Shown: positions 1 through 8,283 of the stretch, piece by piece | How positions within the stretch are numbered: position 1 is the first letter of the stretch | How the letters are laid out: every line of letters begins with the position of its first letter | Assembly: GCA_026398615.1 (NCBI GenBank) | Contig: JAPLSN010000020.1 | Span: forward strand, 1 to 57,290 | Direction of reading: 5' to 3' | DNA from: Spirochaetota bacterium | Lineage (GTDB): Bacteria; Spirochaetota; Spirochaetia; Treponematales; UBA12059 | DNA: 57,290 bases | The notes under the pieces: model-generated | Databases searched by the model: none | What the model was told of the DNA's origin: nothing | Seen by the model: the letters and a program-made list of their open reading frames with translations, nothing else | Translations under genes and position numbers: made by a program

Positions 1-1452
1 ACGGGCGCTCTGGTGCTGGGGAACGATGCCGGGGACACGCTGACCTTCACCGGGGGCCTGGACACGGCGGCATGCAGCGGTACGAGCGTTGCGGGGATCG
101 TGCAGACGACGGCGACGCAGATGGACCTCGGGGCGGTGACGTTGACGGCCTCGGCGAGCTTGAGGAGCACGACGGGCGCGATGAACCTAGCGTCGGTGAC
201 CGACGGGGCCGGCAGTTTCACGCTGAGCCTTGGGAGCGCGGCGCAGACGGGGACGGTGACGATCACGGGTGATGCGACATTTGCCACGCTTGCCACGTTC
301 GCAAGCGCGTACGGTATGCAGCTGCAGGGCACGACGACGACGATCGACACCGACACGACGTTCCAGAACACGGGCGCTCTGGTGCTGGGGAACGATGCCG
401 GGGACACGGTGATGTTCACCGGGGGCCTGGACACGACGGCGGCGGGCGGTACGAGCGTTGCGGGGATTGTCAGGACGACGAACGCGCAGATGGACCTTGG
501 GGCGGTGACCTTGACGGCCTCGGCGACGCTGCGCAGCGGGACGGCAGCGCTCAACGCGGCATCGGTGACGGACGGGGCGGGGAGCTTCACGCTGAGCCTG
601 GGGAGCGCGGCGCAGACGGGGACGGTGACGATCTCCGGGAACGCGACGGTAGCCACGCTGACGACGTTCGCGAATGCGTACGGGATACAGCTGCAGGGCA
701 CGACGACGACGATCGACACTGACACGACGTTCCTGAACACGGGCGCTCTGGTGCTGGGGAACGGCGCCGGGGACACGCTGACCTTCACCGGGGGCCTGGA
801 CACGACGGCGGGTCCGGCATCCTTGGGCGTGGCCGGGACGATCAACACGACGGGCACGCGGATGGATATCGGGGCGGTGACGCTGATCGCGGCAACGACC
901 CTGGATACCGGGAACGCCGCTGGCGGAATCCTCAATGTAGGAGCCGTGAGCGGAGCCTTCGGATTGACGCTCGACTCCGGAGCAACGGTCGGTACGACGA
1001 TCGGTCTGGCCTCGAAGGCTGATTTGACCGGCGGTCTGACGATACGGGATGCAGGGGGGCTTGCGACGATCGGCGCGGTAGGAGCGACGACACCGGGAAC
1101 GGTGACGATCACGGACAGCCAGGCAGGGGTGACGTTCAGCGCCGGGGTGACAGCCACGACGTTCACGATCACGGATACCGCGGACGCGCAGACAGTGACG
1201 TTTGCCGACGGACAGACGGTCAGCCTGGGCTCCCTGGTGACCTTCGCTCCGCTATATAACGTGACGATACAGTCAACGAGCTTCGGAGTGACGGCGGACA
1301 CGACGTTCCAAAACACGGGCGCTCTGGTGCTGGGGAACGATGCCGGGGACACGCTGACCTTCACCGGGGGCCTGGACACGGCGGCATGCAGCGGTACGAG
1401 CGTTGCGGGGATCGTGCAGACGACGGCGACGCAGATGGACCTCGGGGCGGTG
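1..1452 (+). repeat. 369-bp tandem repeats, with an exact 138-bp duplicate
   Basis: Units start near 1, 370 and 739 with a spacing of exactly 369 bp (123 codons), and a further unit starts at 1315 after an insertion-bearing longer unit. Bases 1-138 are identical to 1315-1452. The identity ends exactly where the reading frame breaks. Either recombination between repeats or collapse of the repeats during assembly would produce this. Confidence 0.85.
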
Positions 1453-1482
1453 CCGGTGACGCGACATTTAGCGATCTCTTGA
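1..1482 (+). CDS. Giant beta-strand-repeat surface protein, 5' segment (open at window start, ends at a frame break)
   Basis: The reading frame is open from base 1 and stops at 1480-1482. It encodes low-complexity Thr/Gly/Ala-rich repeats of about 123 residues (369 bp), whose units begin near 1, 370 and 739 with the motif NTGALVLGNDAGDTLTFTGG. A longer unit follows from 739 to about 1314, and a fourth unit starts at 1315. Such repeats are typical of large exported adhesin or filamentous-haemagglutinin-like proteins that fold as beta-solenoids. The last residues (PVTRHLAIS) are out of register with the repeat. The repeat resumes in another frame from about 1453, so this segment and the next entry are almost certainly one gene split by a frame break or an assembly error. 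The N-terminus and any signal peptide lie outside the window. The substrate or partner is unknown. Confidence 0.75.
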   Translation, partial: TGALVLGNDAGDTLTFTGGLDTAACSGTSVAGIVQTTATQMDLGAVTLTASASLRSTTGAMNLASVTDGAGSFTLSLGSAAQTGTVTITGDATFATLATFASAYGMQLQGTTTTIDTDTTFQNTGALVLGNDAGDTVMFTGGLDTTAAGGTSVAGIVRTTNAQMDLGAVTLTASATLRSGTAALNAASVTDGAGSFTLSLGSAAQTGTVTISGNATVATLTTFANAYGIQLQGTTTTIDTDTTFLNTGALVLGNGAGDTLTFTGGLDTTAGPASLGVAGTINTTGTRMDIGAVTLIAATTLDTGNAAGGILNVGAVSGAFGLTLDSGATVGTTIGLASKADLTGGLTIRDAGGLATIGAVGATTPGTVTITDSQAGVTFSAGVTATTFTITDTADAQTVTFADGQTVSLGSLVTFAPLYNVTIQSTSFGVTADTTFQNTGALVLGNDAGDTLTFTGGLDTAACSGTSVAGIVQTTATQMDLGAVPVTRHLAIS

Positions 1483-4400
1483 CCTTTGCTACAGCATATC
1501 AACTCACCATGCTCGGCAACTGTACCATCGATAACGCGGTAAGCTTCCTTAACACCGGCAACCTCACTCTCGGGGATGCCGTCGGCGATGTGTTCACTTT
1601 TTCTGGCGGAATGACTTCGATCGGAGCGGGTACCAATACCTTCCAGGGCACCGTCGCGACCGATGGAGGCGCTGGTCATGACGTCAATGTGGATGACCTT
1701 TCCGTCGGCGCAAATGGACTGATACTCAACACGGCTGGCAGCGGTAACCTGAACTTTACGGGCACGATGACGGTGAGCGCAGCAGACCTGTCGGTTGCCG
1801 CCGACCAGGTAATCGCCCCGGCTGGCACCATTTCGGTCGCCGTTGCCAGGACTGCGACGATCGCAGCATCAGCCGATATTACCCTCGGCACCGCCTCCAT
1901 CGCTGGCGCCAACACGAACGCCGCGACCGCGAGCGACACGGGCGCTCTCATGAACGGCAGGCTTGATGTCGGAGATTCCAGCTTCACCATTGCGACCCTG
2001 GCGAACGATGGTATATTCAGGTTGACAGGGAACTCAGGCGTTACGCATACGATAACAAATGTTTATACGACTTCCGGCATCATCGAATACTACGGTGCGG
2101 GAGGGACGGTGTACTCGGATCTGAGGGCCGGCTTGACGGACTATTATCACCTAAGGATAAACGGAACGGCTTTTGCGGACAAGTTCGAACTCAATGGCGT
2201 CATCGGCGTGGCGGGTGATGTCATCATCGATGGGGGAGTCCTCGACGTTTCTCCCGCCAACCACCAGATCTCGGTAGCGGGCAACTGGAGGAACACGGTA
2301 CCCGAAGCGAGCTACATCGCTTTCGACGCGCGTCAGGGAACGGTGGACTTTTCCTTGTCCACTGCTGCTCTCGTCGAGAATCTAGGCCTGACAGTCCGGA
2401 TCTACGGCGACAACTACTGGTGGATATTCTATTGCCACGTCAACGGGGCAACGATCCTCTTCGAGAACAACAGGACGCAGCACATCCTGGCGATTTCAGG
2501 ACTCATATACGGCCTCTTCGACGTAAGGGCCGGATCCTGGCCGCAGAGCATCGTGCTCAACCGCATGACATCGGGAGCGGATCCGACCATACCCACGCCT
2601 TTGCAGCCGGGCGATGATGGACTGTTCTGGTTCTTTGACCTCATGCCCAACGCCAAGCTTGAGATGGCTTTCGTGGATGTGCATTACAGCAACGCACGCA
2701 GCAACCCGGTAAACATACCGGGCGACGTCCACGCCGGCTATCAGAGCCCATACCCCTATTTCAACTTCAAGTGGCTTTCCAAGCTCTACGCCATCTACAG
2801 CTACACTGAGGACGGTGATTATGATGGCAAGATCGACAGGATCAGGGTAACTACCGAGACCGGCGTGGGTCAGTTCAGGTCCGCTCCCTGGACCCAAGAC
2901 TTCGGCGGTTTCGACGTGCAGGTAGAGGGTTACGAAATCGACAGGAGCAAGGGGGACTATAACGGCTTTGAGCTGCCACCCACGTCTTCAAAAACCCTTT
3001 ACATCCATCTCGTCGAGAAACCGTACCTCGACAGCGGTGTCATCCCGCGATGGAGGGTACTCCGGAATACGACGCTCAAGGACTCAGGAGGGACGGGCAA
3101 GCTTTTCGGCACTCTCGAATACGTATCGGCCGGTATGAACATCGATTGGATGACCCCCGGCGACACGTCATGGCCGAGGATCGGGTATACCCTCGCTGTA
3201 CCCAGGCATCCCGAACAGTTCATCCATCTCTCCGAAGGAGTGGTCACGGCAGGAGGCATCACGCCCAGCGGTCCTGATCTCGGTTTAACTGGTCCCGCGA
3301 CTTGGTCCTCTGGGTCAGCTCCCTCCGTGGAGGAGGCGGTCGGACCCGGTCCTGCTCATACGTCCGCACAACTCGCCGCGGGCTTAACCGACATGACTCT
3401 CACTGGTACGCTCAAGGACTTGGGTACAGCTCCGGCGTGGCATGTACCCTTCTATGACGCGCTCGTCTCCGGACCTGATATGCCCCGATATCCGCCCTCC
3501 AATGGCTACGTGGGAGACCCGGATTCCTGGGTCATGGCGTTGTCGAACGGGACGATTGACAGGCCGGACTTCGAGCTCCAGCGCGGCGGCGCCGAGCCGA
3601 ACACCCACCGCGTTTCCGACGTCCTCGTCTCCCTGCCGCCGACGGCGCCCATCGTCCCGGCAATCGCCGAACCCTTCTTCATCTGGCCCGTGTGGGCGAA
3701 GAACGATTCCTACATCGGGCTGCCTTCCGGTACCGACCTGTGGACGCCCGGGCAGGCCGAGTCGCTCACGATCGGCTTCATCCGGGCCTTCGACGGCACG
3801 CAGTGGCTGCGCGACCAGGATTTCAGCCTGCAGGCGCTCAATGGCCCTGTCGTGGGCGGACCCTTCACCGATTTCGGCATCCCGTCGATCGTGTACGACT
3901 CCAACGTGGCGTCGCTCCTCGTCGGGTCGGCCTCGGGAACCTGGCTGCCGACGCATGGCGAAGTCGACTTCTCGGGCATGGATGGCTACCCCGACACGGC
4001 GGTGTCGACCAAGGCCGCGCTCGAGGGCGCGCTGCCGGGGAACGGGCTGTGGAACTGGAAATTTTCAGCTTCCGACCCGAAGGTGTTCAGCGTCGCGAAG
4101 TTCGACTTCTTCTTCCACATGGCTTCGTCGCCTGCTGACCTCTACGTCGGGCGGCTCTCCATCCCGACGACCGCGACGGCCATCCCCGCGAACTGGTACA
4201 GGCTCGTCCGTCCCTTCTCCTTCGACGTGCACGACATCAAGGCGCAGAAGGGCGGGGTGACGGTGCTCAACAACGTGATCGACCCGACCAAGGGGGAACG
4301 GGTCAGGCTGAACTACACGGTCGACAAGGAAGGTCCGGTGACGGTCACCGTCTTCACCCTCGACGGCGACGTGGTGACATACCTCTATAAGGGAAAGCGC

Positions 4401-4532
4401 TCGCCGGGCGATTACACGGAAAACTGGAACGGCCGGAACAATTCGGGCGCCGTCGTGGCTCGCGGCATCTACTTCATCAGGGTAGTGGGACCGGGCTTCG
4501 ACGAGATCCGCAAGGTGATGGTCGTGAAGTGA
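1386..4532 (+). CDS. Giant repeat surface protein, 3' segment with FlgD-like C-terminal domain
   Basis: This is the continuation of the preceding repeat protein. An ATG at 1386 opens the frame, but residues before about 1453 are an out-of-frame reading of the repeat. Homologous sequence starts with GDATFSDLLTFATAYQL, which matches the middle of a repeat unit. The first in-frame ATG inside genuine sequence is at 1509. The central part (about 2100-4200) is a non-repetitive, probably beta-rich exported domain. The last 90 or so residues (DPTKGERVRLNYTV, then TVTVFTLDGDVV, ENWNGRNNSGAVVARGIYF and a final VMVVK) form a FlgD-like immunoglobulin domain of the type often found at the C-terminus of secreted proteins. 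I infer a cell-surface or outer-membrane location. The stop at 4530-4532 is immediately followed by a purine-rich repeat. Substrate and function are unknown. Confidence 0.75.
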   Translation: MQRYERCGDRADDGDADGPRGGAGDATFSDLLTFATAYQLTMLGNCTIDNAVSFLNTGNLTLGDAVGDVFTFSGGMTSIGAGTNTFQGTVATDGGAGHDVNVDDLSVGANGLILNTAGSGNLNFTGTMTVSAADLSVAADQVIAPAGTISVAVARTATIAASADITLGTASIAGANTNAATASDTGALMNGRLDVGDSSFTIATLANDGIFRLTGNSGVTHTITNVYTTSGIIEYYGAGGTVYSDLRAGLTDYYHLRINGTAFADKFELNGVIGVAGDVIIDGGVLDVSPANHQISVAGNWRNTVPEASYIAFDARQGTVDFSLSTAALVENLGLTVRIYGDNYWWIFYCHVNGATILFENNRTQHILAISGLIYGLFDVRAGSWPQSIVLNRMTSGADPTIPTPLQPGDDGLFWFFDLMPNAKLEMAFVDVHYSNARSNPVNIPGDVHAGYQSPYPYFNFKWLSKLYAIYSYTEDGDYDGKIDRIRVTTETGVGQFRSAPWTQDFGGFDVQVEGYEIDRSKGDYNGFELPPTSSKTLYIHLVEKPYLDSGVIPRWRVLRNTTLKDSGGTGKLFGTLEYVSAGMNIDWMTPGDTSWPRIGYTLAVPRHPEQFIHLSEGVVTAGGITPSGPDLGLTGPATWSSGSAPSVEEAVGPGPAHTSAQLAAGLTDMTLTGTLKDLGTAPAWHVPFYDALVSGPDMPRYPPSNGYVGDPDSWVMALSNGTIDRPDFELQRGGAEPNTHRVSDVLVSLPPTAPIVPAIAEPFFIWPVWAKNDSYIGLPSGTDLWTPGQAESLTIGFIRAFDGTQWLRDQDFSLQALNGPVVGGPFTDFGIPSIVYDSNVASLLVGSASGTWLPTHGEVDFSGMDGYPDTAVSTKAALEGALPGNGLWNWKFSASDPKVFSVAKFDFFFHMASSPADLYVGRLSIPTTATAIPANWYRLVRPFSFDVHDIKAQKGGVTVLNNVIDPTKGERVRLNYTVDKEGPVTVTVFTLDGDVVTYLYKGKRSPGDYTENWNGRNNSGAVVARGIYFIRVVGPGFDEIRKVMVVK

Positions 4533-4560
4533 GCCACGAAGGACGCGAAGGGTACGAAGG
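4533..4560 (+). repeat. Purine-rich 9-bp decorated repeat abutting a stop codon
   Basis: Three imperfect 9-10 bp units (GCCACGAAGG, ACGCGAAGG, GTACGAAGG) begin at the base after the stop codon of the giant surface protein gene. A related sequence beginning GCCACGGAGG lies at the end of rnhB at 23155, and a looser one at 36795. See findings. Confidence 0.6.
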
Positions 4561-4747
4561 AAGAGATAGGGTAAAATAGGATAAATCGAAGGAGTCGAAC
4601 AAAGATGATCTTCGAGCCTTGTGGAAGAAGCCTGGGCCGTCGGACTCGGCGCACGCTTGGGAGCGGCAGCCGGCGGCGTCTGAAACGGCGCGGCGTGCCG
4701 GGGGACGAATCCGACCGCAGCCACACCATGGAAGGCTACACGACGGG

Positions 4748-4795
4748 TGGCGCAATAAACAGGGGTCGCTCCGCCGATCCCTGTTTATTGCGCCA
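4748..4795. terminator. 17-bp perfect hairpin, possible bidirectional terminator or mobile palindrome
   Basis: The arms TGGCGCAATAAACAGGG (4748-4764) and its exact reverse complement (4779-4795) flank a 14-base loop. The stem lies between the 3' ends of convergent genes, which suits a bidirectional terminator. However, there is no U-run on either strand and the distance to each stop codon is large (about 215 and 75 bp). The AT-rich stem core differs from its GC-rich surroundings, so a small palindromic repeat element is an alternative. Confidence 0.45.
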
Positions 4796-4869
4796 GGACC
4801 CGTCCGGGATGTCCCATTGGAACGCCCTGTCGCCGCATCACCTTCGATCAGATGATACGGTGATTACCA

Positions 4870-5979
4870 TCACAACCTGATCAGCTCGTAGTCGTTGGAG
4901 CCGAGCCCGATCGCTTCGCCGTAGACCAGCTGGACTTCGCCCCGCGTTTCGTGATGGAAGGCGGCGAACTTGTCGACGCCCGGTCCCGCCTTGCCTGAGA
5001 CCGGTGAATTGGACGGGACCTCGGCGGCTTTCACGAGTTCGAAAGCGGCGCGGTCGATGGCGACCGGGTCCGTCGACGCCAGGATGCCGATGTCCGAAAC
5101 GAGCGGGATGTCCGACCAGGGGGCGCAGTCGCACTCGGGCACCACGTCGGTGACGAAGGTCAGGTAGACGACGCGCCCTTCCTTGCCTTTCACCGCGGCG
5201 AAGGCGTACTCGGCCAGTTTTTCCGTGAACTCGACGATCTCCACAGACCAGTCCATCGCGATGGATTTGGGCGGGCAGAAGAGCGAGCATTCGCCGCAGC
5301 CGATGCACCGCGCCCTGTCGATGACCGCCTTGGCGGAACCTTCCTGCGTGGCTGCCCCGACGGGGCAGACTTCCGCGCACTTCCCGCAGGCCACGCAGCG
5401 GTCCTGCCTCACGAAAAAGCGGCAGGAATGCTGCTCGCGCTTGCCGGCCGCGGGCGCGCAGCCCATGGCCAGATTCTTGATCGCCCCGCCGAACCCTGAC
5501 ATTTCGTGCCCCTTGAAATGGCTGATGACGATCAGGGAATCCGCATCGACGATGCTCCCCGCGATCTTGGCTTTCTGGAACCATTTTCTGCCGATCTCCA
5601 CCTCGCGCCAGTCGTTGGAACGGAGTCCGTCCGCGATCAGCACCGGGGCGCCCGCCACCTCGGGAACGAAACCGTGGAGCGCGGCGGTTCCCAGGTGATC
5701 GACCGCGTTGGAGCGCTGGCCTGAGTACAGGGTGGCGGTGTCCGTGAAGAAGGGCTTGGCGCCCAGGGCTTTCGCGGCATCGGCGACCTTCCGCGCGAAC
5801 ACGGGACTCACGTAGGAATCGTTCCCGACTTCGCCGAAATGGATCTTGATGGCGGACAGGTCGCCCGGGCGAAGGGCGCCCGAGGCCAGGACCTTCTCCA
5901 TGAGCATGGCAACCTTGGAAACGGTATTGCGCTTGTCGGAGCGCGCTTTCATGTCGGTAAACCAGACGGGCACGGGCAT
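4870..5979 (-). CDS. DUF362-family protein with two 4Fe-4S ferredoxin motifs
   Basis: The protein has about 369 residues. The start ATG at 5979 is chosen because GAGGAG lies 6 bases upstream; an upstream in-frame start at 6102 has no such support. The N-terminal two thirds carry DUF362 features (SAIKIHFGE, ISHFKGHEMSGFGGAIKNLA). These are followed by two ferredoxin clusters, CVACGKCAEVCPVG and CIGCGECSLFCPPK, each giving four cysteines for a 4Fe-4S centre. The C-terminal part (STDPVAIDRAAFELV) is also typical of the family. DUF362 proteins are cytoplasmic iron-sulfur proteins of uncertain reaction, proposed to have redox or electron-transfer roles. No signal peptide is seen. The gene is divergent from the FGE fusion gene, and a promoter lies at 6037-6065. 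Confidence 0.85.
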   Translation of the reverse strand: MPVPVWFTDMKARSDKRNTVSKVAMLMEKVLASGALRPGDLSAIKIHFGEVGNDSYVSPVFARKVADAAKALGAKPFFTDTATLYSGQRSNAVDHLGTAALHGFVPEVAGAPVLIADGLRSNDWREVEIGRKWFQKAKIAGSIVDADSLIVISHFKGHEMSGFGGAIKNLAMGCAPAAGKREQHSCRFFVRQDRCVACGKCAEVCPVGAATQEGSAKAVIDRARCIGCGECSLFCPPKSIAMDWSVEIVEFTEKLAEYAFAAVKGKEGRVVYLTFVTDVVPECDCAPWSDIPLVSDIGILASTDPVAIDRAAFELVKAAEVPSNSPVSGKAGPGVDKFAAFHHETRGEVQLVYGEAIGLGSNDYELIRL

Positions 5980-6036
5980 CGCGGTCTCCTCGGTGGCATG
6001 GTGAAACGCGGCGCCTTTCGAACACCGCTTGGGCTC

Positions 6037-6065
6037 ACTATAGGGAAACGCCTTTCCTTCGTCCA
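6037..6065 (-). promoter_or_regulatory. Sigma70-like promoter of the DUF362 gene
   Basis: On the minus strand TGGACG (6065-6060) and TATAGT (6042-6037) are separated by 17 bp. The expected start site near 6030 gives a leader of about 50 bases that carries a GAGGAG Shine-Dalgarno. Confidence 0.5.
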
Positions 6066-6110
6066 CCGTTCCCGGCGCATGGTTTCTTTCCTGACCATTC
6101 ACTGGCGAAC

Positions 6111-6139
6111 TTGCGTTTCTACCCGCGGACGGCTACAAT
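6111..6139 (+). promoter_or_regulatory. Sigma70-like promoter directly before a GTG start (leaderless)
   Basis: TTGCGT (6111-6116) and TACAAT (6134-6139) are separated by 17 bp. Only 8 bases lie between the -10 box and the GTG at 6148, so transcription would begin at or within two bases of the start codon. There is no Shine-Dalgarno. Confidence 0.55.
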
Positions 6140-6147
6140 TCTGCATC

Positions 6148-8172
6148 GTGGAAGAGGAAAAACCTCCCGACCCAGCCGAACTCGGCCGCATCATCGGCAT
6201 CGTCAACAAGGCCATCGGCATGTGGGAGCGTGAACCGGAGACGGCGCTCACCCTCGCCAGGACGGCGGCCGAGGGCATCCTCCGGCGTGTCTTCATCCGC
6301 CACGTCGGACCGAGTCCCGGCAAGCAGATGCTCGACCAGCTCATCCAGAAATGCGTCGAAAAGGGCGGGCTTCCCGACCACATCCAGCCGGACTTCCGCG
6401 CCGTGCAGGTCTACGGCAACCTCGGCGCGCATTACCACGACGTGGACCCGCGCTCGCGGCTCGGCATCAACGTCAAATCCTGCCTGCTCGCCCTCAGGTC
6501 CATCGCCGTCTGGTTCTGCGACGAGTACGGCGACGGCCTCGCGCCCGAGCTGGTCGAGGTGGACGAACAGAACGGTCTATGTCCCTGGTGCAAGGGCCTC
6601 GTCAAGTCGGAGTGGGAGCACTGCCCATCCTGCGGCAAAGCCCTCAAGGTGCGCTGCGGCCGCTGTTCCGCGTTCGTCAACGTGGAGATGCGCTACTGTC
6701 CCTCCTGCGGACGCAGGGTCGAGATCGAAGCCCTGGCGCGCGATCCCGGGCAGGGTCGAGAATCCGCGGCGTCCGGTCTCCGTCCGGCGGACACGGGTGA
6801 AGGCATTCCGGGCGATGCCGGGGCTGCCTCGCTTCCGGTCCGCCCCGACGACCACGACCAGATCAGGCGGGAAACCGAGGAACGCCTGCGGCTCGAGTTC
6901 GCCGAGGCGCTCGTGCGGAAGGACGCGGAATCCATGCGGCGAGACGAAGCCCAGAAACTCCGCTGGCTGGACGAACGCCGCCGCGAAGAGGGGGAACGAA
7001 AGCAGGCCGACGATGAAGAACGCGTCCGGCGCGACGGGGAAGAGCGCCTGGCCGGGGAACGGCTCACCCGGATCGTGGCGTCCGGCGAGTGCGCCACCTT
7101 CCTCAGGCGAACCGGCGGGGCATGGACCGTACGGCAATGGGGCGAATTCCGCGACGACATCTGGAAACGCTTCGGCGAGATCGACGAGGACCTTCTCGAG
7201 GGTGCGGTCCGTGGGGAAAAGACCGTACGAGGCATCGAGCACCGGGAATCGCCTGTGGCTGCAGCGATGTCGAAAACGGGCGCAACGAGACCGGGCGCGT
7301 CCAGGGATTCGGGGTTTTTCGTGACCGTGCGCGGCGGTTCCTTCCGCATGGGCGACGCAGGCGGATCGGGCGACGAGGACGAACGGCCCGTCCATGAGCT
7401 GACCGTGTCATCCTTCCTTATCGCGCGCTGCCCCGTGACGGTCGGGGAATTCAGGGCTTTCGCCAGGGCTTCCGGGTACCGGACGACCGCGGAACGGGGC
7501 GGCGGCGGATTTGTGCGTTCGCCGAAGGCGTGGGTCAGGAAGCGGGACGCAAGCTGGAAACGGCCGTATTTCCAGCAATCCGACTCCGATCCCGTCCTGG
7601 CCAGCTGGTACGATGCGGTCATGTACTGCGTCTGGCGCAGTTCGGCCGAAGGCTTTTCCCCCGCATACCGTGTCGATGACGCGACGCCCGACGAAGGCAA
7701 CCTGAATCCGGGGGATCCGTGGAAGTGGACCGTTCACTGCGATTTTGCCGCCGACGGATACAGGCTTCCCTGCGAAGCCGAATGGGAATATGCCGCCCGC
7801 GGCGGAACCCTGTCCAAGGGCTGCGTATACGCGGGGTCGAACGACGCGCTCGCGGTCGGCTGGTTCGAGGGGAACGCCCTCGGAATCACGCACCCGGTGG
7901 GGAGGAAAGCGCCCAACGAACTCGGCTTGTTCGACATGAGCGGCAATGTCTGGGAGTGGTGCCAGGACTGGTTCGACGAGCGCTATTACCAGGAAAGCCC
8001 GGCGACAGACCCTCGGGGGCCGGCGAGCGGCGAGTACCGGAGCCTGCGCGGCGGCGCGTGGAGTTCGACCGCGGGCTGGCTCCGCGTCAGCGACCGCTAT
8101 GGCGGACGGCCGGGCGATTTCTATGGCGAAAACGGGTTCAGGATCGCCAGGCGCGTCCGGGGTCCGCAATGA
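6148..8172 (+). CDS. DUF4145-like / zinc-ribbon / coiled-coil / formylglycine-generating-enzyme (SUMF1) fusion
   Basis: The protein has 674 residues with GTG as start. Residues about 10-130 resemble DUF4145 (ALTLARTAAEGILRRVF, then YGNLGAHYHDVD), a domain often found in defence or nuclease-associated proteins. Residues about 145-190 hold paired zinc-ribbon motifs (CPWC, CPSC, CGRC, CPSC). Residues about 230-310 are highly charged Glu/Arg-rich coiled coil. Residues about 390-672 form a complete FGE-sulfatase/SUMF1 fold (FRMGDAGGSGDEDERPVHEL, LPCEAEWEYAARGG, GLFDMSGNVWEWCQDWF, LRGGAWSS, GFRIARR). Family members act as formylglycine-generating enzymes, EgtB-like non-haem iron oxygenases or kinase-associated domains; no sulfatase is visible nearby. 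No signal peptide is present, so it is probably cytoplasmic. The domain combination is unfamiliar to me and its function is not assigned. Confidence 0.8.
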   Translation: MEEEKPPDPAELGRIIGIVNKAIGMWEREPETALTLARTAAEGILRRVFIRHVGPSPGKQMLDQLIQKCVEKGGLPDHIQPDFRAVQVYGNLGAHYHDVDPRSRLGINVKSCLLALRSIAVWFCDEYGDGLAPELVEVDEQNGLCPWCKGLVKSEWEHCPSCGKALKVRCGRCSAFVNVEMRYCPSCGRRVEIEALARDPGQGRESAASGLRPADTGEGIPGDAGAASLPVRPDDHDQIRRETEERLRLEFAEALVRKDAESMRRDEAQKLRWLDERRREEGERKQADDEERVRRDGEERLAGERLTRIVASGECATFLRRTGGAWTVRQWGEFRDDIWKRFGEIDEDLLEGAVRGEKTVRGIEHRESPVAAAMSKTGATRPGASRDSGFFVTVRGGSFRMGDAGGSGDEDERPVHELTVSSFLIARCPVTVGEFRAFARASGYRTTAERGGGGFVRSPKAWVRKRDASWKRPYFQQSDSDPVLASWYDAVMYCVWRSSAEGFSPAYRVDDATPDEGNLNPGDPWKWTVHCDFAADGYRLPCEAEWEYAARGGTLSKGCVYAGSNDALAVGWFEGNALGITHPVGRKAPNELGLFDMSGNVWEWCQDWFDERYYQESPATDPRGPASGEYRSLRGGAWSSTAGWLRVSDRYGGRPGDFYGENGFRIARRVRGPQ

Positions 8173-8178
8173 TTCGCC

Positions 8179-8206
8179 TTGACATTACAGCGAGAAATGC
8201 TAAAGT
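8179..8206 (+). promoter_or_regulatory. Promoter of the lacI-family gene
   Basis: A consensus TTGACA (8179-8184) and TAAAGT (8201-8206) are separated by 16 bp, starting 7 bp after the previous stop codon. The expected transcript starts near 8213 and overlaps the operator-like palindrome at 8216-8227. Confidence 0.6.
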
Positions 8207-8215
8207 GATGGTATA

Positions 8216-8227
8216 TAAAACGGTTTA
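8216..8227. promoter_or_regulatory. Putative LacI-family operator (autoregulation)
   Basis: TAAAACGGTTTA is a 12-bp quasi-palindrome (10 of 12 positions symmetric) centred on CG, the usual architecture of LacI-family operators. It sits just downstream of the predicted transcription start, where a bound repressor would block its own gene. Confidence 0.4.
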
Positions 8228-8283
8228 GTTGCGAAAAGCCCGAAATCGGCCTTTCGTCCACAACTCGACCCCGGGAAGTCCAG

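Larger units (their letters stand above)
4533..4869. other. Gene-free region between convergent genes
   Basis: This 337-bp stretch between two convergent genes holds the purine-rich repeat at 4533-4560 and the long hairpin at 4748-4795. Short open frames exist on both strands, but none has a ribosome-binding site or recognisable protein. I see no RNA gene here. Confidence 0.6.

Noticed and set aside
1-1452. CRISPR or other short-repeat array
   Set aside because: Repeats are 369 bp, in frame and protein-coding, with no spacers.
6230-7324. Long open frame (364 codons) inside the FGE fusion gene on the same strand
   Set aside because: Its product is Arg/Ser/Pro-rich low-complexity sequence typical of an off-frame reading of high-GC DNA. 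The overlapping frame has clear domains.
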